A DNA stretch of 64,000 bases from NCBI RefSeq assembly GCF_000214375.1, contig NC_015578.1, positions 2,046,001-2,110,000 of the forward strand, read 5' to 3'. Under the pieces are notes generated by a model, which saw only the letters and a list, made by a program, of their open reading frames with translations, was not told the DNA's origin and ran no database searches. Origin of the DNA: Treponema primitia ZAS-2 (GTDB lineage: Bacteria; Spirochaetota; Spirochaetia; Treponematales; Breznakiellaceae). The position numbers and the translations under genes are program-made. The first letter of the stretch is position 1. Every line of letters begins with the position of its first letter. Of this stretch, positions 7,336-15,531 are shown in pieces.

Positions 7336-8565
7336 TCATAGGGGGACTCTGTCTTCCCCATAAATGATTGCGAATTGATTGAGTGCAGCGCCCCAATCCC
7401 GTATAGGCATTGTCCATTTTCTGGAAATGTTTTTCAAGCCCATGAAAATTAATTTCACCGCAGCCTCGTCATTCGGGAAAGACTGGCGGTGTTTGATAAT
7501 TTTTTGAATGGTGTAATTAACCGATTCAATGGCATTGGTAGTATACACCGCCTTCCTGATTTCAGGCGAGAATTTGAAAAATGGTATGACCTCGTTCCAC
7601 CGGCTCCGCCAGGACTTTGAAATCATCGGGTATTTTTTATCCCACACTTTTGAGAACTCCTCCAGCGCTTCAGCGGCAAGTTCCGCTGAAGGAGCCAGGT
7701 AAATAGTTTTGAGGGCGGCGGTCACCGCCTTCCGGTCTTTGTACGGGACAAACCGAACTGAGTTCCGGACCATATGGACGATGCAAAGCTGGACCTCGGT
7801 TTTGGGGAACACCGCAGCAATGGCGTCGGGAAAGCCGGTCAGCCCATCGACTGCGGCGAAAAGGATGTCTTGTACCCCCCGGTTTTTGAGCTCATTCATA
7901 ATGCCCATCCAAAACTTGGCCCCTTCGTTTTGCTCAATCCAGAGCCCTAATAGTTCTTTATGGCCGTCCAAACGTATCGCCAAGGCCAAATAAACGGATT
8001 TCTTGACTACCGTAGCCCCATCACGAATATTGACCCGCAGCGCATCCAGGAAAACTACCGGATAAAAGGGCTCAAGAGCCCGCCCCCGCCATTCGGCTGC
8101 CAGTTCCTTAACCTCATCGGTTACCCGGCTGATAAGCTCAGGCGAGACGTCAACGGCGTAGATATCCTTGAGGTGATCTTGAATTTGGCGGGTGGTCAGC
8201 CCCAGGGCGTACATCGAAAGGATTTTGTCATCAAATCCCCGAAACTCCCGCTGGTGCTTGGGTACAATTTGGGGTTCGAATGTTCCCTCCCGATCCCGGG
8301 GAACTTCGACCGGCATCGGCCCATTGTCGGTTCTTAATTCTTTGGTGTTTTTGCCATTCCGGCGATTCGAGATTTGTTTTTCACCCTGGCCGTTTTTCTC
8401 ATACCCAAGATGCTCGGTCAGCGCGAACCGAAGGTTCGAAGCCTCCATCGTCCGCTCCACCAGCGCTTTGGTCAGCTGTTTCATGATCCCTTCGGGCCCA
8501 TAAAAGTCATCGGGTCCATGGTAGTCCTTTAGAATTGCATCCAGGACTTCTTTTGAAAAGGCCAT
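7336..8565 (-). CDS. IS256-family (mutator-type) transposase, copy 1
   Basis: 409 residues. The acidic triad D174 (FLDALRV), D240 (AAVDGLTGF) and E347 (TTNAIESVN) is in place and the CIVHMVRNS motif is intact, so the enzyme is probably active. It differs from copy 2 by an in-frame palindromic insertion that adds five residues near position 45 (EASNLRFALTEHL here, EAELTEHL in copy 2). The start, with GGAGCAAG upstream, is ATG 8563-8565. Confidence 0.92.
   Translation of the reverse strand: MAFSKEVLDAILKDYHGPDDFYGPEGIMKQLTKALVERTMEASNLRFALTEHLGYEKNGQGEKQISNRRNGKNTKELRTDNGPMPVEVPRDREGTFEPQIVPKHQREFRGFDDKILSMYALGLTTRQIQDHLKDIYAVDVSPELISRVTDEVKELAAEWRGRALEPFYPVVFLDALRVNIRDGATVVKKSVYLALAIRLDGHKELLGLWIEQNEGAKFWMGIMNELKNRGVQDILFAAVDGLTGFPDAIAAVFPKTEVQLCIVHMVRNSVRFVPYKDRKAVTAALKTIYLAPSAELAAEALEEFSKVWDKKYPMISKSWRSRWNEVIPFFKFSPEIRKAVYTTNAIESVNYTIQKIIKHRQSFPNDEAAVKLIFMGLKNISRKWTMPIRDWGAALNQFAIIYGEDRVPL
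8424..8438. repeat. In-frame palindromic mini-insert in transposase copy 1
   Basis: CGAACC-gaa-GGTTCG. It is present in copies 1 and 3 (18676-18690) and replaced by 3 unrelated bases in copy 2, a net gain of 15 bp. The short form agrees with the usual IS256-family sequence, so the palindrome is the derived state. Confidence 0.75.
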
Positions 8566-8615
8566 ACTTGCTCCTTCTAAGTAGTATAGCCGTTTACACT
8601 AAATTTGTTACAAGT

Positions 8616-8892
8616 CCTAGTTAAAACTAATATTACTATTTTTATTATCTATACGATTATATTTTTTGCGGCTATTATGGTTTCGTTGATTTTTAATTCT
8701 CTGTCGATATGTAATATAGAGATTATACCCTTAATATTTCAAAATAAAATCTTCAGATAACCTTGCCCTTTACTTTAGGGCTGCGGGCTTCATTAATAAT
8801 TTATTGTTTTTAATGACATTGATCATTTTTGACCCAATAAATTGGATAAATCAAAAATAACACAAAATGAATGCATAAAGCAAAAAAACGGC
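8616..8892. other. AT-rich spacer between IS copy 1 and first attC site
   Basis: 277 bases with no reading frame of note on either strand. A small GC-rich inverted repeat (GCCC...GGGC, near 8768-8790) is the only structure. By position it is the 3' part of the first cassette, or the remains of the region where an attI site and integrase would lie, removed by the IS. Confidence 0.35.
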
Positions 8893-9058
8893 ACATAACA
8901 GGTCTGTATACGCTTCGGGGCTAAAGCCCCTCGGGGTTCCGCTCGCCTAGGTCAGCTTCGCTTCCCACGGCTCACTTCACCCAAATTTTTTTGGCGCAAA
9001 ATGCTACGCATTTTTTTATCGCGCCAAAAAAACTTCGCATACAGCCGGAACGTTATGC
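8893..9058 (+). repeat. attC-like site 1
   Basis: 166 bases. It begins ACATAAC (R'' box) and ends GTTATGC (R' box). Next to these, CTGTATACG pairs with CATACAG (L''/L'), with unequal spacers between the L and R boxes. The centre contains GGGGC-taaa-GCCCC, and a long stem GGCGC...GCGCC enclosing AAAATGC-tac-GCATTTT and a TTTATC bulge. This is the layout of integron cassette recombination sites. Confidence 0.85.
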
Positions 9059-9090
9059 GACATTTTTTGAATTTTTTTATAATAAATTAA

Positions 9091-9119
9091 TTGCACAAAT
9101 TAAAAAAATAGTGTAGAAT
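9091..9119 (+). promoter_or_regulatory. Cassette-borne promoter
   Basis: TTGCAC (9091-9096), 17 bases, TAGAAT (9114-9119), followed by an AGGAG ribosome site and ATG 9137. The cassette carries its own promoter. Confidence 0.6.
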
Positions 9120-9136
9120 CACCATAGGAGATAAAG

Positions 9137-10057
9137 ATGAGAAAAGAAATTAATGGGGAAATAAAAATAAATGGACAAAAAATGCTTGTAAAACAGGTGA
9201 AAAAATGGCAGTACAACAACGAGAATGATAATCCATTTGTCTCAAAATTAAATGAAAATCGTTGGAAGGCATTCCTTTCAGTTAAAAAAGGATGGAATAC
9301 TCTGGATACAGGTGAATTTCTGCCAAAGTTAGATAAAAATTTTGAATATGGTTCGTATTGGGTTCATGAACCTAATCTTAAACTTGATAATTATAAAAAT
9401 TATATTGTAGGAAAATTTGATACAATCAAAAAAACGAGTTCACAGCCAGAAATTACAGTTGTTGTTTTAAGAGAGGGAATTTCACCGGTAAATTATACAT
9501 ATGCATTATTCTTGCATCAAAAAACTGAATCCAGTATAAACGAATCGTTATTAGTATTTGATTTCAATGAAGATAAAATTTCAAATTTATATATGATTGA
9601 TCCAGATGTTTATTCATTTGAATCGTATCGAATTGGTATTATAGATACGAATAGTGAACCTAAAATGTTTAAGCATTTCGCATCAAAAGAACGCATCGGT
9701 CAAATAATGACTGACAAGGAATTGTTAACTTTTGGTATTGAAATTACTAAAAGTATTCTAAATGAATCCGGGAAGAAAGTTGTTTCAGTAAATACTGCGA
9801 ATGACGAAAGCTTTCCTGATATTATTTATGAAGATAAAGGTATACAGTATTATGTTAAACTTATCCCGTTTTTACCGCCGGAAAATGATATTAATATTTC
9901 ATATGGAGAACGTTTTACATTTTCCTGTTTTGCAACAGTACAAAACGCTTATGCTGTTGCTTTACCAATTGGTTTTTACTGTATGGATACTTTTGGTGCT
10001 AATCCTATTAGTGGGAGTACATTTGCTATAAAATTTAACAGTGCAATATTTTGCTAA
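9137..10057 (+). CDS. Cassette 1 protein, unknown function
   Basis: 306 residues, AT-rich gene (codon use unlike the core genes of the window), no signal peptide, no clear membrane segment. The C-terminal third is hydrophobic and aromatic (VALPIGFYCMDTFGANPISG). I do not recognise a domain. It sits between attC sites 1 and 2 in the expected orientation, with its own promoter and an AGGAG site. Many cassette genes encode single-purpose accessory proteins without known relatives. Confidence 0.65.
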   Translation: MRKEINGEIKINGQKMLVKQVKKWQYNNENDNPFVSKLNENRWKAFLSVKKGWNTLDTGEFLPKLDKNFEYGSYWVHEPNLKLDNYKNYIVGKFDTIKKTSSQPEITVVVLREGISPVNYTYALFLHQKTESSINESLLVFDFNEDKISNLYMIDPDVYSFESYRIGIIDTNSEPKMFKHFASKERIGQIMTDKELLTFGIEITKSILNESGKKVVSVNTANDESFPDIIYEDKGIQYYVKLIPFLPPENDINISYGERFTFSCFATVQNAYAVALPIGFYCMDTFGANPISGSTFAIKFNSAIFC

Positions 10058-10080
10058 TGTAATTAAAAGCAAAAAACGTC

Positions 10081-10255
10081 GCATAACAGGTCTGTATACG
10101 CTTCGCCGCCAGTAGGCGGCTCGGGCTACGAAAAAACGCAGTCGGGCTAAAGCCCTTTGTGCGTTTTTTCTCCGCCACATTTTTGCGGTTGCTGGAACGC
10201 TTCACGTTCCTTTATCGCAACCGCAAAAACGTCGTATACAGCCGGAACGTTAGAC
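10081..10255 (+). repeat. attC-like site 2
   Basis: 175 bases. GCATAAC at the start, GTTAGAC at the end; CTGTATACG pairs with CGTATACAG. Centre: the stem TTTTGCGGTTGC/GCAACCGCAAAA holds GGAACG-cttca-CGTTCC and a TTTATC bulge. A second arm is built from GCCGCC-AGTA-GGCGGC and GGGCT-AAA-GCCC. Confidence 0.88.
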
Positions 10256-10305
10256 GAAATTGGGCCTAAAATTTTTGAAAATATAAAAAAAAATACATAA
10301 AATAC

Positions 10306-10334
10306 TTGACAATATACTACTTTGGTGGTATAAT
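10306..10334 (+). promoter_or_regulatory. Promoter and operator of the MazF cassette; leaderless start
   Basis: Consensus TTGACA (10306-10311), 17 bases, TATAAT (10329-10334). The ATG at 10341 is where transcription should start, so the mRNA is probably leaderless. The spacer and -10 form an inverted repeat ATACTAC-tttg-GTGGTAT (6 of 7 positions), the expected place for autorepression by the ribbon-helix-helix antitoxin. Confidence 0.75.
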
Positions 10335-10340
10335 AGTAGC

Positions 10341-10568
10341 ATGAAAACGAAAACATCTATATCATTATCAAATGAAATTCTTTCCCAGTTGGACATGGTA
10401 AACAAAGACGGAAATAGATCTGACTTTATAGAAAAAGCCTTATGGCAATACCTGAAATTGCTAAAAAGGGACTACAGAAACAATAAGGATCTACAAATTA
10501 TTAACGAAAAATCACTTAGTTTAAACAGAAAAGCAGAAGATGTCCTCATGTATCAGGTAAATATATGA
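10341..10568 (+). CDS. Ribbon-helix-helix antitoxin of MazF pair
   Basis: 75 residues. The N-terminal [20 protein letters not shown], then [14 protein letters not shown], is a typical ribbon-helix-helix DNA-binding domain; the C-terminal tail would wrap around the toxin. It overlaps the toxin gene by 4 bases (ATGA). As in other type II systems it should neutralise the toxin and repress its own promoter, where a palindrome is present. No ribosome site is visible, in line with a leaderless transcript. Confidence 0.82.
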   Translation: MKTKTSISLSNEILSQLDMVNKDGNRSDFIEKALWQYLKLLKRDYRNNKDLQIINEKSLSLNRKAEDVLMYQVNI

Positions 10569-10894
10569 AACGCGGGGAATTATATAGAGTTTATAATGGT
10601 TCAAAAAACGATCCTAAAAAATACAGAGTCTTTGTAATTGTTAGCAGGCAAATACTAATTGATTCAAAATTTTCGACAGTAACATGTGCCCCAGTTTATT
10701 CTAATTATGATTCAATATCGACGCAAGTTCAAATTGGAATAGAAGAGGGATTAAAACATAAAAGTTCCATACACTGTGATGAATTAATAAGTATCCCAAA
10801 AACATTATTGACAAATTATATTGGAATATTATCTGAAGAAAAATTATTTGAATTAAAAGAAGCTTTAACAATAGCCTTAGAAATAGAATATTAG
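10565..10894 (+). CDS. MazF-family endoribonuclease toxin
   Basis: 109 residues, the usual length. It begins with the family signature KRGELYRVY, followed by [21 protein letters not shown] (the beta-barrel segments) and [15 protein letters not shown] with the conserved SxxxCDx(L/I) segment. It probably cuts mRNA at a short motif. Translationally coupled to the antitoxin. Located between attC sites 2 and 3; toxin-antitoxin modules are frequent in large integron arrays and are thought to stabilise them. Confidence 0.88.
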   Translation: MKRGELYRVYNGSKNDPKKYRVFVIVSRQILIDSKFSTVTCAPVYSNYDSISTQVQIGIEEGLKHKSSIHCDELISIPKTLLTNYIGILSEEKLFELKEALTIALEIEY

Positions 10895-10916
10895 AAATAA
10901 AGTACGGCCCAACTTC

Positions 10917-11098
10917 ATCTAACAAAATTGTATACGCTTCGTCGCTCCCTGCGGTCGCTCCTCGGCCTCCACAAAACCCCAGTCGGCGCAGTAGCGCCTT
11001 TGTGGGGTTTTGTGGAGGCAAAGTTTGCCAGCCATGGTCTTGCTTCGCAAGCCCTTATTCTGGCTGGCAAACCTTCGTATACAATCAATACGTTATAT
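10917..11098 (+). repeat. attC-like site 3
   Basis: 182 bases. ATCTAAC at the start, GTTATAT at the end; TTGTATACG pairs with CGTATACAA. Centre: CCACAAAACCCC pairs with GGGGTTTTGTGG, and the stem TTTGCCAGCC/GGCTGGCAAA holds CTTGC-ttc-GCAAG and a CTTATT bulge. Sequence differs strongly from its neighbours while the pairing is kept. Confidence 0.85.
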
Positions 11099-11241
11099 GA
11101 AATTTTTAGAGTGAAAATTGAAGAGAATTAAGAAAGCACATTTATATATGGCAATAATATAGGATAACCTCGTTCCCCATGCCATTGCTTAAAGAAATAA
11201 TATATGGTAAAATAATAGATATTTTGTTATCGGAGGAAATT

Positions 11242-11415
11242 ATGGACAAAACTGTTGAAAATATCATTGAAAATATTGATTTTTCAATGAAAATGGAAGA
11301 TATGCCTCTTACAGAAGATGATAAATATCGATTAAGGAACTGTATTACAGGCAAGGTAGACATTAACGAAGTCTTACAGGAAACAATAAAAAAATATACA
11401 TTAGTTGAGGCATAA
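11242..11415 (+). CDS. VbhA-like antitoxin of Fic toxin
   Basis: 57 residues from ATG 11242, chosen because a strong GGAGG (11232-11236) lies 5 bases upstream; a longer frame begins at 11179 but has no such site. The sequence is helical. It ends ITGKVDINEVLQETIKKY, like VbhA family antitoxins, and an SxxxE motif (SMKMED) fits the inhibitory helix that blocks ATP binding in the Fic active site. Two bases separate it from the Fic start. Confidence 0.72.
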   Translation: MDKTVENIIENIDFSMKMEDMPLTEDDKYRLRNCITGKVDINEVLQETIKKYTLVEA

Positions 11416-11417
11416 TT

Positions 11418-12023
11418 TTGGAAGAATATAATTATACCTATAAAGGTTCCGAAGATTATTGTTATCCCGGAACCAGTATTTTAAAAAATAAATTGGGACT
11501 AAAAGAAGATTCTATATTATTAAAGGCTGAACGTGAAATCACAAGTATAAAATTATTGATGCTATATAATATGCCGGTAGAAGGTTTATTTAATTTTGAC
11601 CATTTTTGTAATATTCATAAAATAATATTTGAAGATATTTATGAATGGGCGGGTAAAATAAGAAAAGGAGAATTTTTGACAAAAGGGAATTCAATATTTT
11701 GCCGTGGTCAATATTTAAAGGAAAATGCAGATAAAATATTTACACAACTAAAAGATGAAAAAATATTGCAAAATTTACCAAAAAATAATTTTATCAAACG
11801 CTTGGCATATTATATGGGTGAAGTAAATGCTCTACATCCATTTCGAGAAGGAAATGGACGGACATCACGTGAATATTTTAGACAATTATCATTAAATGCT
11901 AATTATATTCTTGATTTTAGTAAAACAAATAAAAACGAACTTTTATTGGCCGACATAGAAGCTTTTAATGGTTCTTACGAAAATTTAATAAAAATACTGG
12001 CTAAATCAATAAAGATAAAATAA
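11418..12023 (+). CDS. Fic-family adenylyltransferase toxin
   Basis: 201 residues starting with TTG. The full catalytic motif, His140 to Arg151 (HPFREGNGRTSR), is present: the His activates the target hydroxyl and the GNGR loop binds ATP phosphate. The usual N-terminal helices and 'IYEWAGKIRKGEF' flap region are recognisable. FicT-type toxins AMPylate DNA gyrase and topoisomerase IV or other targets. The small upstream antitoxin and the attC sites on both sides make this a toxin-antitoxin cassette. Confidence 0.88.
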   Translation: MEEYNYTYKGSEDYCYPGTSILKNKLGLKEDSILLKAEREITSIKLLMLYNMPVEGLFNFDHFCNIHKIIFEDIYEWAGKIRKGEFLTKGNSIFCRGQYLKENADKIFTQLKDEKILQNLPKNNFIKRLAYYMGEVNALHPFREGNGRTSREYFRQLSLNANYILDFSKTNKNELLLADIEAFNGSYENLIKILAKSIKIK

Positions 12024-12093
12024 GAAACATCAATTAATAGAAGACTGGATAGTAAAGAAATTGGTTTGGTGGTTGGTGCACTCTAAAAACTTC

Positions 12094-12263
12094 ATATAAC
12101 AGGTTTGTATGCGCTGCGGGGCTAAAGCCCCTTGGGGTTCCATTCGGCTAGGTCGCCTAAAGGCTCCCACGCCTCATTACACCCAAATTTTGTCCGCCCT
12201 GGAAATGCTTCGCATTTCCTTATCCGGGCGGCCAAAACTTCGCATACAACCGGAACGTTATAT
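12094..12263 (+). repeat. attC-like site 4
   Basis: 170 bases. ATATAAC start, GTTATAT end; TTTGTATGCG pairs with CGCATACAA. Centre: GGGGC-taaa-GCCCC; the stem CCGCCC/GGGCGG holds GGAAATGC-ttc-GCATTTCC and a TTATC bulge. Confidence 0.86.
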
Positions 12264-12321
12264 GAAACGCCCATTGAAATTATTTGCAAAATAGTTTACC
12301 ATGTTGTAAAGGAAGATAAGC

Positions 12322-13512
12322 ATGAACTTAATAGATTATTTGAAAGATATTAATAAATCAGGTTGTATACAATTACCTAATGGTAGAGACAAAACAATCA
12401 AATTATTTTTTACAAATTGTATTAAAAATACATTGCCTAAAAAAGAAATTCTCTGTCAATGGGATAGTTTATTAAACACTTATGTCAATGAACCGAAAGC
12501 AATATATTTTATTCGTAGACATCATACTGATTCAAATAATAATTGGAATAATATTCGAAGAGGTTTTTATACAAAATATAATAATGATTTTTGTTATGTA
12601 TTTTGTGATAATTATTTGGCTCATTATTTTTATATTATGGCTATTAATCAATATGTGCCAGATTATAAAGATTTTTATGACGTAATGACAACCAGGCAAT
12701 TCCCTTATGGATTTAGAAATACTAAAGAGGAAATTCCATACCAGGCATTTAAAATAGGTAAAAGTGTAAATATTAATAATAATGGCTGGAAATTGGCACA
12801 TATTTTTTCTGTAAATGACAATTACAATTTTGATTATGAAGAAGATTCTAAAATATTATTTCCTCTTGGAATCCAAGATGAATGGAAAATATACAATGGT
12901 TCAAATTATCCTTATAGAAAAATTGACAATGATATAGATTCTATTGATAAAAGTAAAATGAAAGCACATTTTTTACGGCTTGTTCATCCGATTAATTACT
13001 TTTTGGTTCCACAGCGAAAGAATGAAACAGATGTTGTAAGTAACAATAATATAGGGGAATATAAAGAATTATTACAATATATGTATTTATATATGCAAGA
13101 AAAATATAAAAATATATTTGAAACGTATCAAAAAAACATTTTACTTGATAATTCATATAATACTATTAGGTCAAGCAACTTGGGTGATATAGAGATAGGT
13201 ATTGAATATGGTTTACAAATAAAAACTACTTCTTCAGTTGTAATGGCAAATGCAAATCAAGTATATAATGAAGGTGATATTATTCGGGCATATTTAAAAG
13301 ATGGTTTAAGTTTTAGAAAAATTGAGAGCATTATAATGTGTATTAATTCTAAAAATAGGGGAGGCGGATGGGTAACAAAAACAATACTAAATAACTTAGG
13401 TATTGAAAACAAACACAAAGGAATATTAAAGAATAAAACTGTTTCTGCAGAAATATTAACTGCTACTGGCAAATATAAACAAACATTAGTGAAATATAAG
13501 AATATATTGTAA
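12322..13512 (+). CDS. Cassette 4 protein, unknown function
   Basis: 396 residues, strongly AT-rich, cytosolic. The central segment GWKLAHIFSVNDNY, then HFLRLVHPINYFLVPQ, vaguely recalls HNH-type or restriction-like nucleases, with His residues in conserved-looking places, but I cannot confirm a motif. Residues about 315-345 (GDIIRAYLKDGLSFRKIESI) look like a helix-turn-helix. A DNA-acting protein is a weak inference. The ribosome site is AAGGAAG. Single-gene cassette between attC sites 4 and 5. Confidence 0.6.
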   Translation: MNLIDYLKDINKSGCIQLPNGRDKTIKLFFTNCIKNTLPKKEILCQWDSLLNTYVNEPKAIYFIRRHHTDSNNNWNNIRRGFYTKYNNDFCYVFCDNYLAHYFYIMAINQYVPDYKDFYDVMTTRQFPYGFRNTKEEIPYQAFKIGKSVNINNNGWKLAHIFSVNDNYNFDYEEDSKILFPLGIQDEWKIYNGSNYPYRKIDNDIDSIDKSKMKAHFLRLVHPINYFLVPQRKNETDVVSNNNIGEYKELLQYMYLYMQEKYKNIFETYQKNILLDNSYNTIRSSNLGDIEIGIEYGLQIKTTSSVVMANANQVYNEGDIIRAYLKDGLSFRKIESIIMCINSKNRGGGWVTKTILNNLGIENKHKGILKNKTVSAEILTATGKYKQTLVKYKNIL

Positions 13513-13527
13513 AGCAATGGGCGCATC

Positions 13528-13687
13528 ATATAACAGGCTGTATACGGTTCGTCGCTTCGCTCCTCCGGTTTCGGTCGCCTAGGTCGTTTCACTCCCACGG
13601 CTCTCTCAACCACATTTGGGCGGCACGCATTGCTGCGCAATGCTTTATAGTGCCGCCCAAACGTCGTAAACAGCCGGGTCGTTATGC
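13528..13687 (+). repeat. attC-like site 5
   Basis: 160 bases. ATATAAC start, GTTATGC end; CTGTATACG pairs with CGTAAACAG (one mismatch). Centre: the stem TTGGGCGGCAC/GTGCCGCCCAA holds GCATTGC-tgc-GCAATGC and a TTTATA bulge. Confidence 0.85.
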
Positions 13688-13730
13688 GAAATCCACGCAA
13701 ATTTTTTTGAAAATATCAATATACATACTA

Positions 13731-13763
13731 TTGACAATATATTGTAAGTATTGTATAACAATA
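13731..13763 (+). promoter_or_regulatory. Cassette promoter with palindrome over the -10
   Basis: TTGACA (13731-13736), 17 bases, TATAAC (13754-13759). TATTGT-ata-ACAATA (13749-13763) overlaps the -10 and may be a regulator site, although no regulator is encoded in the cassette. Confidence 0.6.
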
Positions 13764-13776
13764 TTTAAGGAGTAAA

Positions 13777-14406
13777 ATGATGTTAAAAGATTTTTTTCAA
13801 AATACAAGAAACCCGAAAGGTATAGGTGGTGCCATCATGTTATGGTCAATGAATTGGGGTCATAGTATAATGGCAAAATGGGGGTTAAAATATTTGAATA
13901 TAAAAAACAATGACATAATTTTAGATATTGGTTGTGGCGGTGGAGCAAATATTCTACGAATGTTAAAGAAGGCATCTGATTTAAAAATATTCAGTATTGA
14001 TTATTCAGAATTAAGTGTTAAAAAGGCTATAAAATATAATAAAAAAGCAATTAATAAAAATATATGTGAAATAAAAATAGGCAACGTTTCAAATATTCCC
14101 TACAATGAAACAACTTTTGATATAGTAACCGCATTTGAAACAACATATTTTTGGCCTGATATTATAAATGATTTAAAAGAAAAATTACGAGTATTAAAAT
14201 CAGGCGGAACTTTTTTTATTTGTAATGAAGCTGTTAGTGTAGATAATGAAAAAACTCCGTATGAGTATTTTATAAAAATACTTGATTTAAATATTTATTC
14301 ACCGAATGATTTTGTCAATATATTAACCAAAAGTGGGTTTATTGATATAAATATTAATTTATCAAAAAATAAAAAACTTGTTTGTGTAATAGCAAAGAAA
14401 GCATAA
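13777..14406 (+). CDS. Class I SAM-dependent methyltransferase
   Basis: 209 residues. Motif I is ILDIGCGGG (about 48-56, Asp50 and the glycine loop that holds SAM), followed by IFSIDYSELS (acidic loop) and NVSNIPYNETTFDIVTAFE (motifs II/III). This is the UbiE/COQ5-like small-molecule methyltransferase fold; the substrate cannot be read from sequence. An AAGGAG ribosome site and its own promoter are present. Lone gene of its cassette. Methyltransferases of this type are common in resistance-related or metabolic cassettes. Confidence 0.82.
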   Translation: MMLKDFFQNTRNPKGIGGAIMLWSMNWGHSIMAKWGLKYLNIKNNDIILDIGCGGGANILRMLKKASDLKIFSIDYSELSVKKAIKYNKKAINKNICEIKIGNVSNIPYNETTFDIVTAFETTYFWPDIINDLKEKLRVLKSGGTFFICNEAVSVDNEKTPYEYFIKILDLNIYSPNDFVNILTKSGFIDININLSKNKKLVCVIAKKA

Positions 14407-14426
14407 GTGTAAAGTGCGTGGACTTC

Positions 14427-14600
14427 GCATAACAGGACTGTATATGCTTCGCCGCCAGTAGCGCCCTCGGGCTACGAAAAACCGCAGTCGGGCTACGCCC
14501 TTTGTGCATTTTTTCTCCGCAATATTTTTACGTTTGCTAGAACGCTTCGCGTTCCTTTATCGCAAACGCAAAAACTTCATATACAGCCGGAACGTTATTT
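14427..14600 (+). repeat. attC-like site 6
   Basis: 174 bases. GCATAAC start, GTTATTT end; CTGTATATG pairs with CATATACAG, a compensated pair of changes relative to the other sites. Centre: the stem TTTTACGTTTGC/GCAAACGCAAAA holds GAACGC-ttc-GCGTTC and a TTTATC bulge. It is a close relative of site 2. Confidence 0.88.
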
Positions 14601-14694
14601 GTAATACGCCCTAAAATTATTTGAAAAATTCACTGAAGAAGACTTGAATAATTCAAAAATACCGTGTATCTTTTAATATAAAGGATAAAGTTGA

Positions 14695-15248
14695 ATGATC
14701 AGTGAAGACATTATTAAAGAAGCCCTAAAAATCAGAGAAAATGGGTTTGAAAAAGACAAAGAGATTTCTCCATCACTCGTGATATTTTTACAGCACGGTT
14801 GGAAAGTTTTATTATTACCACAAAAAAATATTTAGAATCGGCCATAATTGGTGAAATTGGAAATAATACATTTGACCATAATTTTATATTTGAGAATATG
14901 GACCAAAAGGGAGTTTATTGCAACTTTACTTTTCATGAAAAATATATAGTTTTAAGTGATTATGGAAGAGGGATAAAAGAATCATTATCACAAGTTATAC
15001 CAAATATACAAACTAATATTGAAGCTTTAGAAATTGCTTTTACAAAAAAGATTTCAGGGCGATCCCCGGAACAACGCGGTAATGGATTGAAATTTGTTTC
15101 GGAAACGATCCAAAAGGACAATTGGAATTTATTTTTTCAATCTGGTAATGGATATTGTCGTATAGATAAAGATGGCATAAAATATTCAAAGAGCGCCTTT
15201 CTTATATCAGGATGTTTGGCAATTCTTAATTTTGACGGAGGTAAGTGA
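14695..15248 (+). pseudogene. GHKL (HATPase) protein with apparent frameshift
   Basis: From ATG 14695 the frame reads MISEDIIKEALKIRENGFEK and stays coding-like to about 14770, then the coding signal moves to another frame (SITRDIFTARLESF from about 14769) that runs to the stop at 15248. The second part has GHKL ATPase boxes: EIGNNTFDHN (N box), SDYGRGI (G1) and RGNGLKFV (G2). A one- or two-base change around TTTCTCC near 14766 explains this. A later TTG start (14799) would give a shorter protein of 149 residues. The next gene encodes a STAS-like protein, a common partner of such ATPases. Confidence 0.65.
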
Positions 15249-15250
15249 TC

Positions 15251-15517
15251 ATGAATATAAGAATACAAAATTTTGGAGAAAATCTTCTCAATAGGCCATC
15301 AGGGCGGGAAGCCTTTTTAATGGCAAAGGCATATATTTTTAAAGATATAAAACCGACCGAAGAAATTGTATTGGATTTTGAGGAGATAAAAGTTATGACA
15401 CCTTCTTGGCTGGATGAATTCATAACAGGAATAAAAACGGAATTTAATAATGAATTAAAATATATTAACACAGAAAATCCATCAGTTAGTGCGTCATTAA
15501 AGACTATATTGGTATAA
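15251..15517 (+). CDS. STAS-like domain protein (DUF4325 type)
   Basis: 88 residues from ATG 15251, with GGAGG at 15237-15241. NFGENLLNRPSGREAFL, then EIVLDFEEIKVMTPSWLDEF and a C-terminal NPSVSASLKTIL match the DUF4325 STAS-like pattern, in which the 'DFxxxxxMTPS' strand-loop is conserved. With the adjacent GHKL ATPase it may form a small anti-sigma/anti-anti-sigma-like switch. Such pairs also occur near defence genes. Both genes share the cassette between attC sites 6 and 7. Confidence 0.72.
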   Translation: MNIRIQNFGENLLNRPSGREAFLMAKAYIFKDIKPTEEIVLDFEEIKVMTPSWLDEFITGIKTEFNNELKYINTENPSVSASLKTILV

Positions 15518-15531
15518 AACGGGCGTGTTGC

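Larger units (their letters stand above)
7305..8615 (-). mobile_element. IS256-family insertion sequence, copy 1 (intact)
   Basis: About 1.31 kb. The left end GAACTTGTAATTTTTTTAGTG and right end (reverse) GACTTGTAACAAATTTAGTG form imperfect terminal inverted repeats that continue as TGTAAACGG. It contains one intact transposase gene on the minus strand. No 9-bp target duplication is visible here (left flank GATTTAATC, right flank CTAGTTAAA), unlike copy 2, which suggests that recombination or deletion occurred next to it. It borders the cassette array on the left. Confidence 0.85.

Noticed and set aside
7296-8624. Target duplication for IS copy 1
   Set aside because: The left and right 9-base flanks do not match, so no duplication can be claimed.
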